Source: Bacteroidales bacterium
GTDB lineage: Bacteria; Bacteroidota; Bacteroidia; Bacteroidales; UBA932
NCBI GenBank assembly: GCA_017535125.1
Contig: JAFXUS010000049.1
Coordinates: forward strand, 1 to 5,677
DNA length: 5,677 bases
Direction of reading: 5' to 3'
Position 1 is the stretch's first letter; each line of letters starts with the position of its first letter. The notes below the pieces were generated by a model that ran no database searches, was not told the DNA's origin, and worked only from the letters and a program-made list of their open reading frames with translations. This document shows positions 1-5,539 of this stretch, piece by piece. The translations under genes and the position numbers were made by a program.

Positions 1-456
1 GCCGATCCCGGCGCCGCCCTCGTGGCCCTCTGCCACCGCCACGGCATCGAGGTGGTCCCGCTGGTCGGTCCATCCTCGCTCATGCTGGCCCTGATGGCCT
101 CCGGCCTGAACGGCCAGTCCTTCGCCTTCCGCGGCTACATTCCCGCCAAGACGGACGAGCGCCGCACCGCGCTCAAGGAGCTGGAGAAGCAGTCCCGCAC
201 GCTGAACCAGAGCCAGATTCTCATCGAAACCCCCTACCGCAACGACGCCCTGCTGGCCGACATGCTGCAGATACTCGCCCCTTCGACCCGGCTCTGCGTC
301 GCGGCCGACCTGACGCTCCCCACGCAGTTCATCCGTACCCAGACCGTCGCCGAATGGCGCCGTACATTATTCGCCGGCAACAGTACGTCATTCGCCGGCT
401 TGACCGGCGAATCTCCCATCGGCAAGCGTCCTTGCGTCTTTATCCTGTTGGCCTAA
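1..456 (+). CDS. RsmI-like SAM-dependent methyltransferase, 3' part (5' end outside window)
   Basis: This is the C-terminal 151 residues of a tetrapyrrole-methylase-fold (RsmI/YraL-type) SAM-dependent methyltransferase; the reading frame is open at base 1, so the start lies upstream. The ADPG followed by VVPLVGPSS at residues 1-26 is the family's conserved region after the EAG.P motif, and GLNGQSFAFRGYIP (about 36-49) and LIETPYRND (about 75-83) are typical of the short Bacteroidota form (about 235 aa). That form is a paralogue of true RsmI, which 2'-O-methylates C1402 of 16S rRNA, so the substrate of this protein is uncertain. The end IGKRPCVFILLA matches the usual family tail, but about 15 extra residues precede it, between W119-R-R-T and P139, where a palindromic repeat lies in frame (separate entry). 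The stop is 3 bases before mtaB, indicating co-transcription. Some 85-90 N-terminal residues are not visible. Confidence 0.85.
   Translation, partial: ADPGAALVALCHRHGIEVVPLVGPSSLMLALMASGLNGQSFAFRGYIPAKTDERRTALKELEKQSRTLNQSQILIETPYRNDALLADMLQILAPSTRLCVAADLTLPTQFIRTQTVAEWRRTLFAGNSTSFAGLTGESPIGKRPCVFILLA
363..416 (+). repeat. Palindromic dispersed element in frame inside the methyltransferase gene
   Basis: A perfect 9-bp inverted repeat, ATTCGCCGG (390-398) and CCGGCGAAT (404-412), surrounds a 5-base loop. The left arm is repeated 21 bases (7 codons) earlier, as ATTCGCCGGC at 369-378 and 390-399; the two 21-base units 363-383 and 384-404 agree at 15 of 21 positions. The right part, TGACCGGCGAATCTCC (401-416), is identical to 4428-4443 in the intergenic region, and CGTCATTC (386-393) also recurs at 4393-4400. 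The element therefore belongs to a dispersed repeat family. It is translated as part of a low-conservation stretch with two FAG units. That it is an insertion relative to the family is my inference from the remembered usual C-terminus. Confidence 0.75.
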
Positions 457-459
457 AAG

Positions 460-1710
460 ATGAAAATCGCGCTGCTGACCCTGGGCTGCAAGCTCAATTT
501 CGCCGAGACGGCGACCTACGAACGCGGCTTCCTGGCCGCGGGCCTGGAAGTCGTGCCCTGGGGCCAGCCGGCGGACGTCTGCCTCATCAACACCTGCTCC
601 GTCACGGCCACGGCCGACAGCAAGTCGCGCAACCTTGTCCGCAAGATGCACCGCCTCCACCCGGCGGCGAAAATCGTCGTCACGGGTTGCAGCGCGGAAC
701 TCCGGCGGCGCGAGATCGGGCAGATCGAAGGCGTCTCGCGCGTGTTCGGTGCCAAGGAGAAGGGCCTTGTGGTCCCCGAAACCCTGGCTCTGCTGGGGCT
801 GAAGGCCGCTGAAAGTCCGAAAGAGGCCGAGATTTTTCCCGCCTATTCTTCTGCCGAATCCAGAACGCGAGCATTCTTGAAAGTGCAGGACGGCTGCAAT
901 AACTACTGCAAATACTGCACAGTCCCTTACGCCCGCGGCGAGAGCCGCAATCTCTCCATCGCGGAATGCGTCCGCCAGGCGGAAAGGATCGCGGCGGAAG
1001 GCGTCCGCGAAATCGTGCTCACGGGCGTGAACACGGGCGATTTCGGGCGCACGACCGGGGAATCCTTCCTGGACCTGCTGCGCGCCCTGAACGAAGTAAA
1101 AGGCATCGAACGCTACCGCATTTCCAGCATCGAGCCGAACCTCCTCACGGAGGGAATCGTGGACTGGATCGCCTCCGGCACCAAGTTCCAGCCGCACTTC
1201 CATATCCCGCTCCAGACCGGCTCCGACGAGTTACTCGCCAGCATGGGCCGCCGCTACGATACGGCCTTCTTCGCAGAGCGCCTGGAAATGATTCGCCGCA
1301 AGATGGAGCGGCCCGGCGCGCCGAAGGTCTTTTTCGGCATCGATGTGATGGTGGGCCTGCCCGGCGAGACGGACGCGCTCTTCCGGGAGACCTTCGATTT
1401 CATCAGCCGGGTCCGCCCTGCCTTCATCCACGTCTTCCCCTATTCCCGGCGTCCCGGAACGCTGGCGGCGGCCATGCCCGGCCAGGTGGAGGAAAGCGTC
1501 AAGAAGCACCGCGTGGCGGTGCTGGAGGAGCTCTGCCGGGGCCTGCATGAAGATTTCCGCGCGCAGAACCGGGGCGTGCGGGAGCGTGTCCTCTTCGAAT
1601 CCACCGTCCACGACGGGATGATGGAGGGATACACCGGCAACTACATCCGCATCACGCGCCCCTACGACCCGGCGCTGGTAAACGAGCTGGTGGACATCGT
1701 CATAGACTGA
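460..1710 (+). CDS. mtaB: tRNA (t6A37) methylthiotransferase MtaB
   Basis: MtaB is a radical-SAM enzyme that inserts a methylthio group at C2 of N6-threonylcarbamoyladenosine-37, next to the anticodon of ANN-decoding tRNAs, giving ms2t6A. The 416 residues show the full domain order. The N-terminal UPF0004 (MTTase) domain has cluster-binding Cys10 (LGCKLN), Cys46 (NTCSVT) and Cys77 (VTGCSA). The radical-SAM core has C146-N-N-Y-C150-K-Y-C153 followed by TVPYARGESRS-like sequence, the LTGVNTGDFG loop near 187-196 and HIPLQTGSD near 247-255. A C-terminal TRAM domain (from about 367) carries GYTGNYIRI. The length is slightly short of the usual 430-450 but no motif is missing. MKIALLTLGCK is a normal family N-terminus, and the ATG follows the upstream stop after 3 bases. 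No strong Shine-Dalgarno is seen, common in Bacteroidota. The gene ends 2 bases before the next start. LGCKLN and NTCSVT favour MtaB over MiaB or RimO. Confidence 0.94.
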   Translation: MKIALLTLGCKLNFAETATYERGFLAAGLEVVPWGQPADVCLINTCSVTATADSKSRNLVRKMHRLHPAAKIVVTGCSAELRRREIGQIEGVSRVFGAKEKGLVVPETLALLGLKAAESPKEAEIFPAYSSAESRTRAFLKVQDGCNNYCKYCTVPYARGESRNLSIAECVRQAERIAAEGVREIVLTGVNTGDFGRTTGESFLDLLRALNEVKGIERYRISSIEPNLLTEGIVDWIASGTKFQPHFHIPLQTGSDELLASMGRRYDTAFFAERLEMIRRKMERPGAPKVFFGIDVMVGLPGETDALFRETFDFISRVRPAFIHVFPYSRRPGTLAAAMPGQVEESVKKHRVAVLEELCRGLHEDFRAQNRGVRERVLFESTVHDGMMEGYTGNYIRITRPYDPALVNELVDIVID

Positions 1711-1712
1711 AC

Positions 1713-2582
1713 ATGGAAAAGAAAGCGAAACTGACATTTCTCGGCACAGGCACCTCGTCCGGCATCCCGATGATCGCCTGCGACTGCGCTGTGTGCCGCT
1801 CGGCGGACCCGCGCGACAAGCGCCTGCGGGCCTCCGTGCTGGTCGAATACGGCGGACTGACCATCCTGGTGGATGCCGGTCCCGACTTCCGCACCCAGAT
1901 GCTGCTGCACGACGTACACCACCTGGATGCCATCCTGCTGACCCATAATCATAAAGACCATACGGGCGGGCTGGACGACATCCGCGCCTTCAACCTCGCG
2001 GAAGCCCATCCCGTCAACATCTGGTGCGAGCCCTATGTGGAAACCACCCTACGCCGCGAGTACGGCTATGCCTTCGCGGAGGAGAAGTATCCCGGCGCGC
2101 CGGAATGGCGCGTGCACCTGATCGATCCGGCGAAGCCTTTCACCGTCCATTCCAACGCCAACGAGGACATCCTCTCCTGGGAGCACGGCGTCGGCTACCA
2201 CCATCTGCCGCCGCACCCGGCGCCCGACAGCGCCGTGGAAGTGGTTCCCATCCACGGCTGGCACCACCGCGAGAAGAAGACTTCCGTGCTGGGCTACCGC
2301 TTCGGCAACATCGCCTACCTGACGGACATCAAGATGCTGGACAGCGAAGCGGAATACGAGAAGTTGCGCGGCGTGGAATACGTCACGCTCGGCTGCGTCA
2401 AGATCGGCGACCACCATTCGCATCCCTCGCTGCAGGAGACGCTCGACTTCTTCGAGCGCGTCGGCGCCCGCGAGGCCTACATCACCCACCTGTCCCACCA
2501 GCTGCCGCGGCACGAGGAGTTCGCGGCCATGCTGCCGCCCCATGTGCATCCGGCCTGGGACGGACTCGTCATCGGAGGATAA
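1713..2582 (+). CDS. PhnP-like MBL-fold metallo-hydrolase
   Basis: This is a metallo-beta-lactamase-fold hydrolase of 289 residues, closest in motif pattern to PhnP/RNase Z-like phosphodiesterases. The start LTFLGTGTSSGIP (7-19) is followed by C23-D-C25-A-V-C28, matching the CxCxxC triad that binds a structural zinc in E. coli PhnP. VDAGPDF (53-59) precedes the metal-binding motif H78-N-H80-K-D82-H83. Further likely ligands are H181 or H184/H185 (HGWHH), D205 (LTDIKM) and H259-L-S-H262-Q, the last matching the PhnP THISHQ motif. The protein ends WDGLVIG, another family signature. PhnP cleaves cyclic ribose phosphates, but no phosphonate genes are nearby, so the substrate is unknown; a nucleotide or RNA phosphodiester is plausible next to two RNA-modification genes. 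It appears to have an insertion around 145-173 rich in His and Pro. It starts 2 bases after mtaB and is presumably translated from the same message. Confidence 0.88.
   Translation: MEKKAKLTFLGTGTSSGIPMIACDCAVCRSADPRDKRLRASVLVEYGGLTILVDAGPDFRTQMLLHDVHHLDAILLTHNHKDHTGGLDDIRAFNLAEAHPVNIWCEPYVETTLRREYGYAFAEEKYPGAPEWRVHLIDPAKPFTVHSNANEDILSWEHGVGYHHLPPHPAPDSAVEVVPIHGWHHREKKTSVLGYRFGNIAYLTDIKMLDSEAEYEKLRGVEYVTLGCVKIGDHHSHPSLQETLDFFERVGAREAYITHLSHQLPRHEEFAAMLPPHVHPAWDGLVIGG
2574..2578 (+). promoter_or_regulatory. Ribosome binding site for thiL
   Basis: GGAGG lies 7 bases before the thiL ATG and overlaps the last codons of the hydrolase gene. It is the only strong Shine-Dalgarno sequence in the operon and supports the start at 2586. 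Confidence 0.65.
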
Positions 2583-2585
2583 GCC

Positions 2586-3560
2586 ATGAAACTGTCAGAA
2601 CTTGGAGAATTCGGCCTCATCGAGAAAATACGCGAACGCTTCCCCGCCCCGGACGGGGTCACGGGCATCGGCGACGACTGCGCCGTCCTGAAGCCGCGTT
2701 ACAACAATGCGGAAACACTGGTGAGCACGGACATGCTCGTGGAGGGGACGCATTTCCTGCTCAAGGACATCACGCCTTACGATCTGGGCTGGAAGTCCGC
2801 CGCCGTGAATCTGAGCGACATCGCCGCGATGGGCGGTCAGCCCACGGGCACTTTCCTCTCCCTCGCCCTGCCGGCTCGGACGGAGGTCGAGTGGGTGGAT
2901 GAGTTCCTGCGGGGCTACGGGGATGTCTCGGCACGTTTCAACACGCCGCTGCTGGGCGGCGACACCACCGCATCGCCCGACCGCATCTGCATCAACGTGA
3001 CCGTCCTCGGCGAAGCACCGTACGCCACCGCCCGCAAGCGCAGCGACGCGAAGAAGGGGGACATGATCTGCGTGACGGGAACGCTGGGCGATTCCGCAGC
3101 CGGCTTGAAGGCCATTCTGGAGAAGCGGGAGCGCTACGCGGATGTCACGACGCTCATCGGCAAGCATTACCGCCCCGTGCCGCGCGTGGCGGAGGGGCAG
3201 CAGCTGCGCCTGAACCTCGGGGTGCATGCGATGATGGATATTTCGGACGGGATCGGGTCTGACCTCATGCATATTCTGGAAGCCTCCGGGATGAATGCTG
3301 AAATTGATTTGGCCGCCCTGCCGATCTCACTGGCACTGAAGCACGTCTGTCCGCGTTTCGGCTGGGATCCACTCGAACTCGCCGTCTGCGGCGGCGAGGA
3401 CTACGAACTCCTCTTCACCTGCACCCCGCAGGCGGAAATGCTCCTGACGGTCCCCCATTTCGTCATCGGCCGCATCACCGACCGCACCCTCGCCCAGCCC
3501 CAGATCTCCTGGCGCGGCGCCACCGCCCCTTTCACCGGCTTCGACCACTTCCGCCGCTAA
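2586..3560 (+). CDS. thiL: Thiamine-monophosphate kinase ThiL
   Basis: ThiL phosphorylates thiamine monophosphate with ATP to give thiamine diphosphate, the last step of cofactor synthesis, in the cytosol. The 324 residues, the usual length, have the PurM/AIRS-like two-domain layout. The N-terminal half carries GIGDDCAVL (27-35), STDMLVEGTHF (47-57), the AAVNLSDIAAMGG metal/nucleotide motif (72-84) and GGDTTAS (124-130). The C-terminal half carries VTGTLGDSAAGL (163-174), MDISDGIGSDL (217-227) and CGGEDYELL (268-276). All the acidic residues expected to bind magnesium and diphosphate are present. The MKLSELGEFGLIEKI start is typical of Bacteroidota ThiL, with a good ribosome site before it. 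The gene follows the hydrolase by 3 bases, so it is not in a thi operon here, and there is no room for a TPP riboswitch in front of it. Its stop lies 3 bases from the stop of the convergent membrane gene. Confidence 0.95.
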   Translation: MKLSELGEFGLIEKIRERFPAPDGVTGIGDDCAVLKPRYNNAETLVSTDMLVEGTHFLLKDITPYDLGWKSAAVNLSDIAAMGGQPTGTFLSLALPARTEVEWVDEFLRGYGDVSARFNTPLLGGDTTASPDRICINVTVLGEAPYATARKRSDAKKGDMICVTGTLGDSAAGLKAILEKRERYADVTTLIGKHYRPVPRVAEGQQLRLNLGVHAMMDISDGIGSDLMHILEASGMNAEIDLAALPISLALKHVCPRFGWDPLELAVCGGEDYELLFTCTPQAEMLLTVPHFVIGRITDRTLAQPQISWRGATAPFTGFDHFRR

Positions 3561-3563
3561 CCC

Positions 3564-4313
3564 TCAGTTTTCTTCCAGGTAGCCGTCGGTATCGGCGTCC
3601 AGGACGTCTTCCCAGTAATAGTGGTCGGACAGGTCTGCGTCCGGGTGATTGTAATGGAACTGCTGCATGTCCTCGGACACCCGCCGGGCCTCGTCATTGA
3701 GGTCGAACTCCCCGCGGTGCCCGATGAAATCGTCACTCACCTGCCCACCTTTCCACACATCGTCCAGCCAGGTCTTCTCGCCCCAGGGGCCGGAGCCCGT
3801 CCGCTTCTGCTGCGGAGGCTGCCATTCGCGAGATGATGAGCTATAGGACGTTACGCCGCTGTATCCACCCAGGGACAGGCCGTCGTAGACGATGCCAATA
3901 CACATGGGGATTAAGAAGTGTATGGCAAAGGACAGCAGTAAGTTGGAATCATATTCCCAATACCTGTTCAACTCGAAGGATTGGTAAGATTTATATGTGT
4001 CCCAGTTGTAATGCAGTTCCCATTCCCACTTCCCCAAGCCGAATGGCAGCAGGAGCAAAGAAGCAAGGGAGAGGAAAACCAACACCGGGACGAACCAATT
4101 GGGGCGGGCATGATGCTTCTTGTCCGCCAGCAACAGTATCCAGCTCTGGCTCATCCCAGCGAACAATACCCATGTACTCTTGTATAACAGACGGAGCCTT
4201 ACCTCGGGAAGATTCCAATGAAATGTAAAAAGAAGCAGGACAAGCGGCCATAGCCACACGACAACCAGCCAGATCCAGAACGTTTTATATGTCGTATTCA
4301 TTGCTGCAATCAT
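3564..4313 (-). CDS. Unrecognised four-helix membrane protein with acidic C-terminal tail
   Basis: I do not recognise this 249-residue protein. Four hydrophobic segments are visible at about 12-31, 47-63, 73-93 and 125-143. Between the third and fourth is a Trp/Tyr-rich loop of about 30 residues (KWEWELHYNW and following). After the fourth helix comes a Ser/Gly/Tyr-rich linker (149-161, ending SYSSSS), then a hydrophilic tail of about 90 residues rich in Asp and Glu, with EDVLDADTDGYLEEN at the end. Four helices would put both termini on the same side; I infer the cytosol. Two starts are possible: ATG at 4313 and ATG at 4301 (residue 5). An exact TAnnTTTG box at 4324-4331 would place transcription start so close to 4313 that the second, giving 245 residues, may be the real one. 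It is more AT-rich than the operon (a sampled line is 42% G+C), compatible with accessory or fast-evolving origin. Confidence 0.7.
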   Translation of the reverse strand: MIAAMNTTYKTFWIWLVVVWLWPLVLLLFTFHWNLPEVRLRLLYKSTWVLFAGMSQSWILLLADKKHHARPNWFVPVLVFLSLASLLLLPFGLGKWEWELHYNWDTYKSYQSFELNRYWEYDSNLLLSFAIHFLIPMCIGIVYDGLSLGGYSGVTSYSSSSREWQPPQQKRTGSGPWGEKTWLDDVWKGGQVSDDFIGHRGEFDLNDEARRVSEDMQQFHYNHPDADLSDHYYWEDVLDADTDGYLEEN

Positions 4314-4323
4314 TTATCACCGG

Positions 4324-4331
4324 CAAAGCTA
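4324..4331 (-). promoter_or_regulatory. Bacteroidota -7 promoter element for the membrane-protein gene
   Basis: On the - strand this reads TAGCTTTG, an exact match to the Bacteroidota -7 consensus TAnnTTTG. No clear TTTG is seen at the expected -33 position. Transcription would begin roughly at 4317-4319, leaving a leader of about 5 bases to the ATG at 4313 or about 17 to the ATG at 4301. Confidence 0.5.
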
Positions 4332-4350
4332 ACAATAAAATATGTCAGGT

Positions 4351-4384
4351 TTTGACACGATACTCCTCGGATTTCACATTTTTG
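4351..4384 (+). promoter_or_regulatory. Possible promoter reading toward the Rpn gene
   Basis: TTTG at 4351-4354 is followed, after 22 bases, by CATTTTTG at 4377-4384, a 7-of-8 match to TAnnTTTG. The spacing suits Bacteroidota -33/-7 promoters. It faces away from the membrane-gene promoter. Short AT-rich matches occur by chance, so this is tentative. Confidence 0.3.
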
Positions 4385-4392
4385 CTTCTCCG

Positions 4393-4443
4393 CGTCATTC
4401 CGGGCGGTTCCTGAGCCTGTCGAAGGATGACCGGCGAATCTCC
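4393..4443 (+). repeat. Intergenic copy of the dispersed element, with altered interior
   Basis: CGTCATTC at its start and TGACCGGCGAATCTCC at its end (4428-4443) are identical to 386-393 and 401-416 inside the methyltransferase gene. Between them this copy has 27 bases where the coding copy has 7. The interior contains CCTGAGCCTGTCGAAGG, a motif I know as part of common dispersed repeats in many bacterial genomes. The palindrome is imperfect here because the left arm has changed. It appears to be a diverged or composite member of the same family. Confidence 0.65.
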
Positions 4444-4452
4444 TTCCTTCAA

Positions 4453-4476
4453 GGCGGAGCCGTCAGGGCTGCTGCC
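4453..4476 (+). repeat. 24-base direct repeat, left copy
   Basis: These 24 bases, beginning GGCGGAGCCGTCAGG and ending GCTGCTGCC, occur identically at 5516-5539, on the other side of the Rpn gene. In the right copy the sequence is the left half of a longer hairpin. Here the partner arm GACGGC is missing and the match stops at 4476, so this copy looks truncated. Confidence 0.85.
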
Positions 4477-4498
4477 GTAATTCTTATTGAATCGTAAA

Positions 4499-4543
4499 AA
4501 CCTGAAAAAAAACACAGAAACCCCCTGATGATTTTTTCAGGTT
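4499..4543. repeat. 12-bp perfect inverted repeat in the Rpn leader
   Basis: AACCTGAAAAAA (4499-4510) pairs perfectly with TTTTTTCAGGTT (4532-4543) around a 21-base loop containing a CCCCC run. It is AU-rich, and the T run lies inside the stem rather than after it, so it is not a classical terminator for the + strand. It could fold in the Rpn message leader or be a protein-binding inverted repeat. Confidence 0.6.
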
Positions 4544-4618
4544 CTTGGACATCCGAGGAACTGTGTTCATATTCGCGGCAGGACCGGTCTGAATCAAAAC
4601 CCGGTTTGCATCTCGAAC

Positions 4619-5461
4619 ATGAATAACAACATCCTCTACATTGACCCAATGGTCGATTTCGGATTCAAGAAGATATTCAAAGAATCCGGACACAAACAAC
4701 TCATTATTCGTCCTCTTAACGCCATCTTCGGGCTGGATATCGCGGACATCGACATCCGCGAGAGCGAGCAACTCGGCCTGACAGACCAGGAACGGAAGGC
4801 GACCTTCGACATGCACTGCGAGACCAAGGACGGACTTTCTTTCATTATCGAGGTGCAGCTTGCTGACCAGCCTTACTTTATGGAACGGGCCATCTTCTAC
4901 ACTTCCCGGACGATCACCCATAAGGCGCAGACCGGAGAATGGAATTATGACCTTAAGCCTATCTTCTTCTTAGGCTTACTCAACTTCGACATTCGCCACC
5001 TGGAACCGGAAAAGGCTGATCCACTCCGCTTTATCCACAAATTCTCTCTTCGGGAGGACGAGACGCATGAGCAGATGAGCCAGGCGCTGCGGTTCGCTTT
5101 CATGGAGGTGGCGCGCTTCAACAAGACCAAGGATGAATGCGAGACCTTCGAAGAGCGATTCTTGTGGATAATGAAGAATTTACCTACATTTGCGGAGGAA
5201 CCCGAGTTATGGGATGACCCTTATTTCAAAGATTTTATGGAACAGGCCGAATTTGCAAATATGTCCTGGGAAGAGCAGGAAAGGTACATCGCCTCGATGA
5301 AGCAGAAATGGGATTATAAGAATTCCATTGACTTTGCTGAGCAAAAAGGTCGAGAAGAAGAACGGCAGGAGAATGCCCGCAATCTCAAATCCCTGGGAGT
5401 TGCCATTGACACCATCGCTCAAGCACTGGGGTTATCAGTAGACGAAGTACAAGCGCTTTAA
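4619..5461 (+). CDS. Rpn-family PD-(D/E)XK nuclease (recombination-promoting nuclease / putative transposase)
   Basis: This 280-residue protein belongs to the Rpn/PD-(D/E)XK 'transposase-like' family, often multicopy in Bacteroidales. E. coli Rpn proteins are DNA endonucleases that promote RecA-independent recombination. The N-terminus shows the family's MVDFGFKKIFKESGHKQ (11-27) and LNAIFGL (33-39). The nuclease core is RKATFDMHCETKDG (59-72) with acidic D64, then FIIEVQL (75-81), where E78 and Q80 form the ExQ version of the catalytic ExK typical of this subfamily. RAIFYTSR and WNYDLKPIFFLGLLNF follow. The tail is a charged helix (GREEERQENARN) and a short helical segment ending LGLSVDEVQAL, the usual family ending, so the gene looks intact. 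ATG 4619 fits the family start; no Shine-Dalgarno is evident. It stands alone, lower in G+C than the operon (38-53% in sampled lines), bracketed by 24-base direct repeats and followed by a strong hairpin. A role in transposition is unproven. Confidence 0.9.
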   Translation: MNNNILYIDPMVDFGFKKIFKESGHKQLIIRPLNAIFGLDIADIDIRESEQLGLTDQERKATFDMHCETKDGLSFIIEVQLADQPYFMERAIFYTSRTITHKAQTGEWNYDLKPIFFLGLLNFDIRHLEPEKADPLRFIHKFSLREDETHEQMSQALRFAFMEVARFNKTKDECETFEERFLWIMKNLPTFAEEPELWDDPYFKDFMEQAEFANMSWEEQERYIASMKQKWDYKNSIDFAEQKGREEERQENARNLKSLGVAIDTIAQALGLSVDEVQAL

Positions 5462-5480
5462 GAAAGCAATCTAAGCACAT

Positions 5481-5507
5481 ATGGGTCGCCAATTGGCGAC
5501 CCATTTT
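5481..5507 (+). terminator. Rho-independent terminator after the Rpn gene
   Basis: A perfect 10-bp stem, ATGGGTCGCC (5481-5490) with GGCGACCCAT (5495-5504), closes an AATT loop, making a 24-base perfect palindrome. Its last T begins a run of four T (5504-5507). It lies 19 bases after the Rpn stop. The opposite strand has no T run after the hairpin, so it is directional for the + strand. Confidence 0.75.
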
Positions 5508-5515
5508 GCGTCTCC

Positions 5516-5539
5516 GGCGGAGCCGTCAGGGCTGCTGCC
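5516..5539 (+). repeat. 24-base direct repeat, right copy
   Basis: This is identical to 4453-4476. It is the left side of the first hairpin of the downstream cluster (5522-5548). Its first nine bases, GGCGGAGCC, recur once more at 5645-5653, inside the last hairpin. Confidence 0.85.

Larger units (their letters stand above)
4314..4618. other. 305-base intergenic region between divergent genes
   Basis: I see no credible gene here. From left to right it holds the -7 box of the membrane gene (- strand), a possible + strand promoter, a dispersed-repeat copy (4393-4443), the first 24-base repeat (4453-4476) and a 12-bp inverted repeat (4499-4543). About 75 bases of unremarkable leader then precede the Rpn gene. 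Open frames crossing it on the - strand are shadows. If the + promoter is real, the Rpn message has an untranslated leader of over 200 bases. Confidence 0.7.

Noticed and set aside
388..1203. A 271-codon open frame on the - strand opposite the methyltransferase end and mtaB
   Set aside because: It is antisense to a clearly conserved MtaB frame, is rich in Ala/Arg/Gly/Asp as GC-rich shadow frames are, and shows no family motif.
2578..2590. A TPP riboswitch controlling thiL
   Set aside because: Only 3 bases separate thiL from the previous gene, leaving no room for the aptamer.
2024..2902. A 292-codon + strand frame overlapping the hydrolase and thiL
   Set aside because: It is Arg/Pro/Ala-rich low-complexity sequence in another frame of two well-supported genes.
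2595..3272. A 225-codon - strand frame opposite thiL
   Set aside because: It is a shadow of the conserved ThiL coding sequence with no recognisable domain.
3833..4228. A 131-codon + strand frame opposite the membrane-protein gene
   Set aside because: The - strand frame has coherent membrane helices and a promoter; this one has irregular composition and no motif.
4499..4543. The inverted repeat as a rho-independent terminator
   Set aside because: No + strand gene ends before it, the T run is within the stem, and no gene reads into it on the - strand.
4484..4921. A 145-codon - strand frame overlapping the Rpn start
   Set aside because: It is antisense to the catalytic core of the Rpn nuclease and reads through the inverted repeat, so it is best seen as a shadow.
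4453..5539. A conventional insertion sequence
   Set aside because: There are no terminal inverted repeats at the two ends and no DDE or HUH transposase; only direct repeats flank a nuclease whose mobility is unproven.
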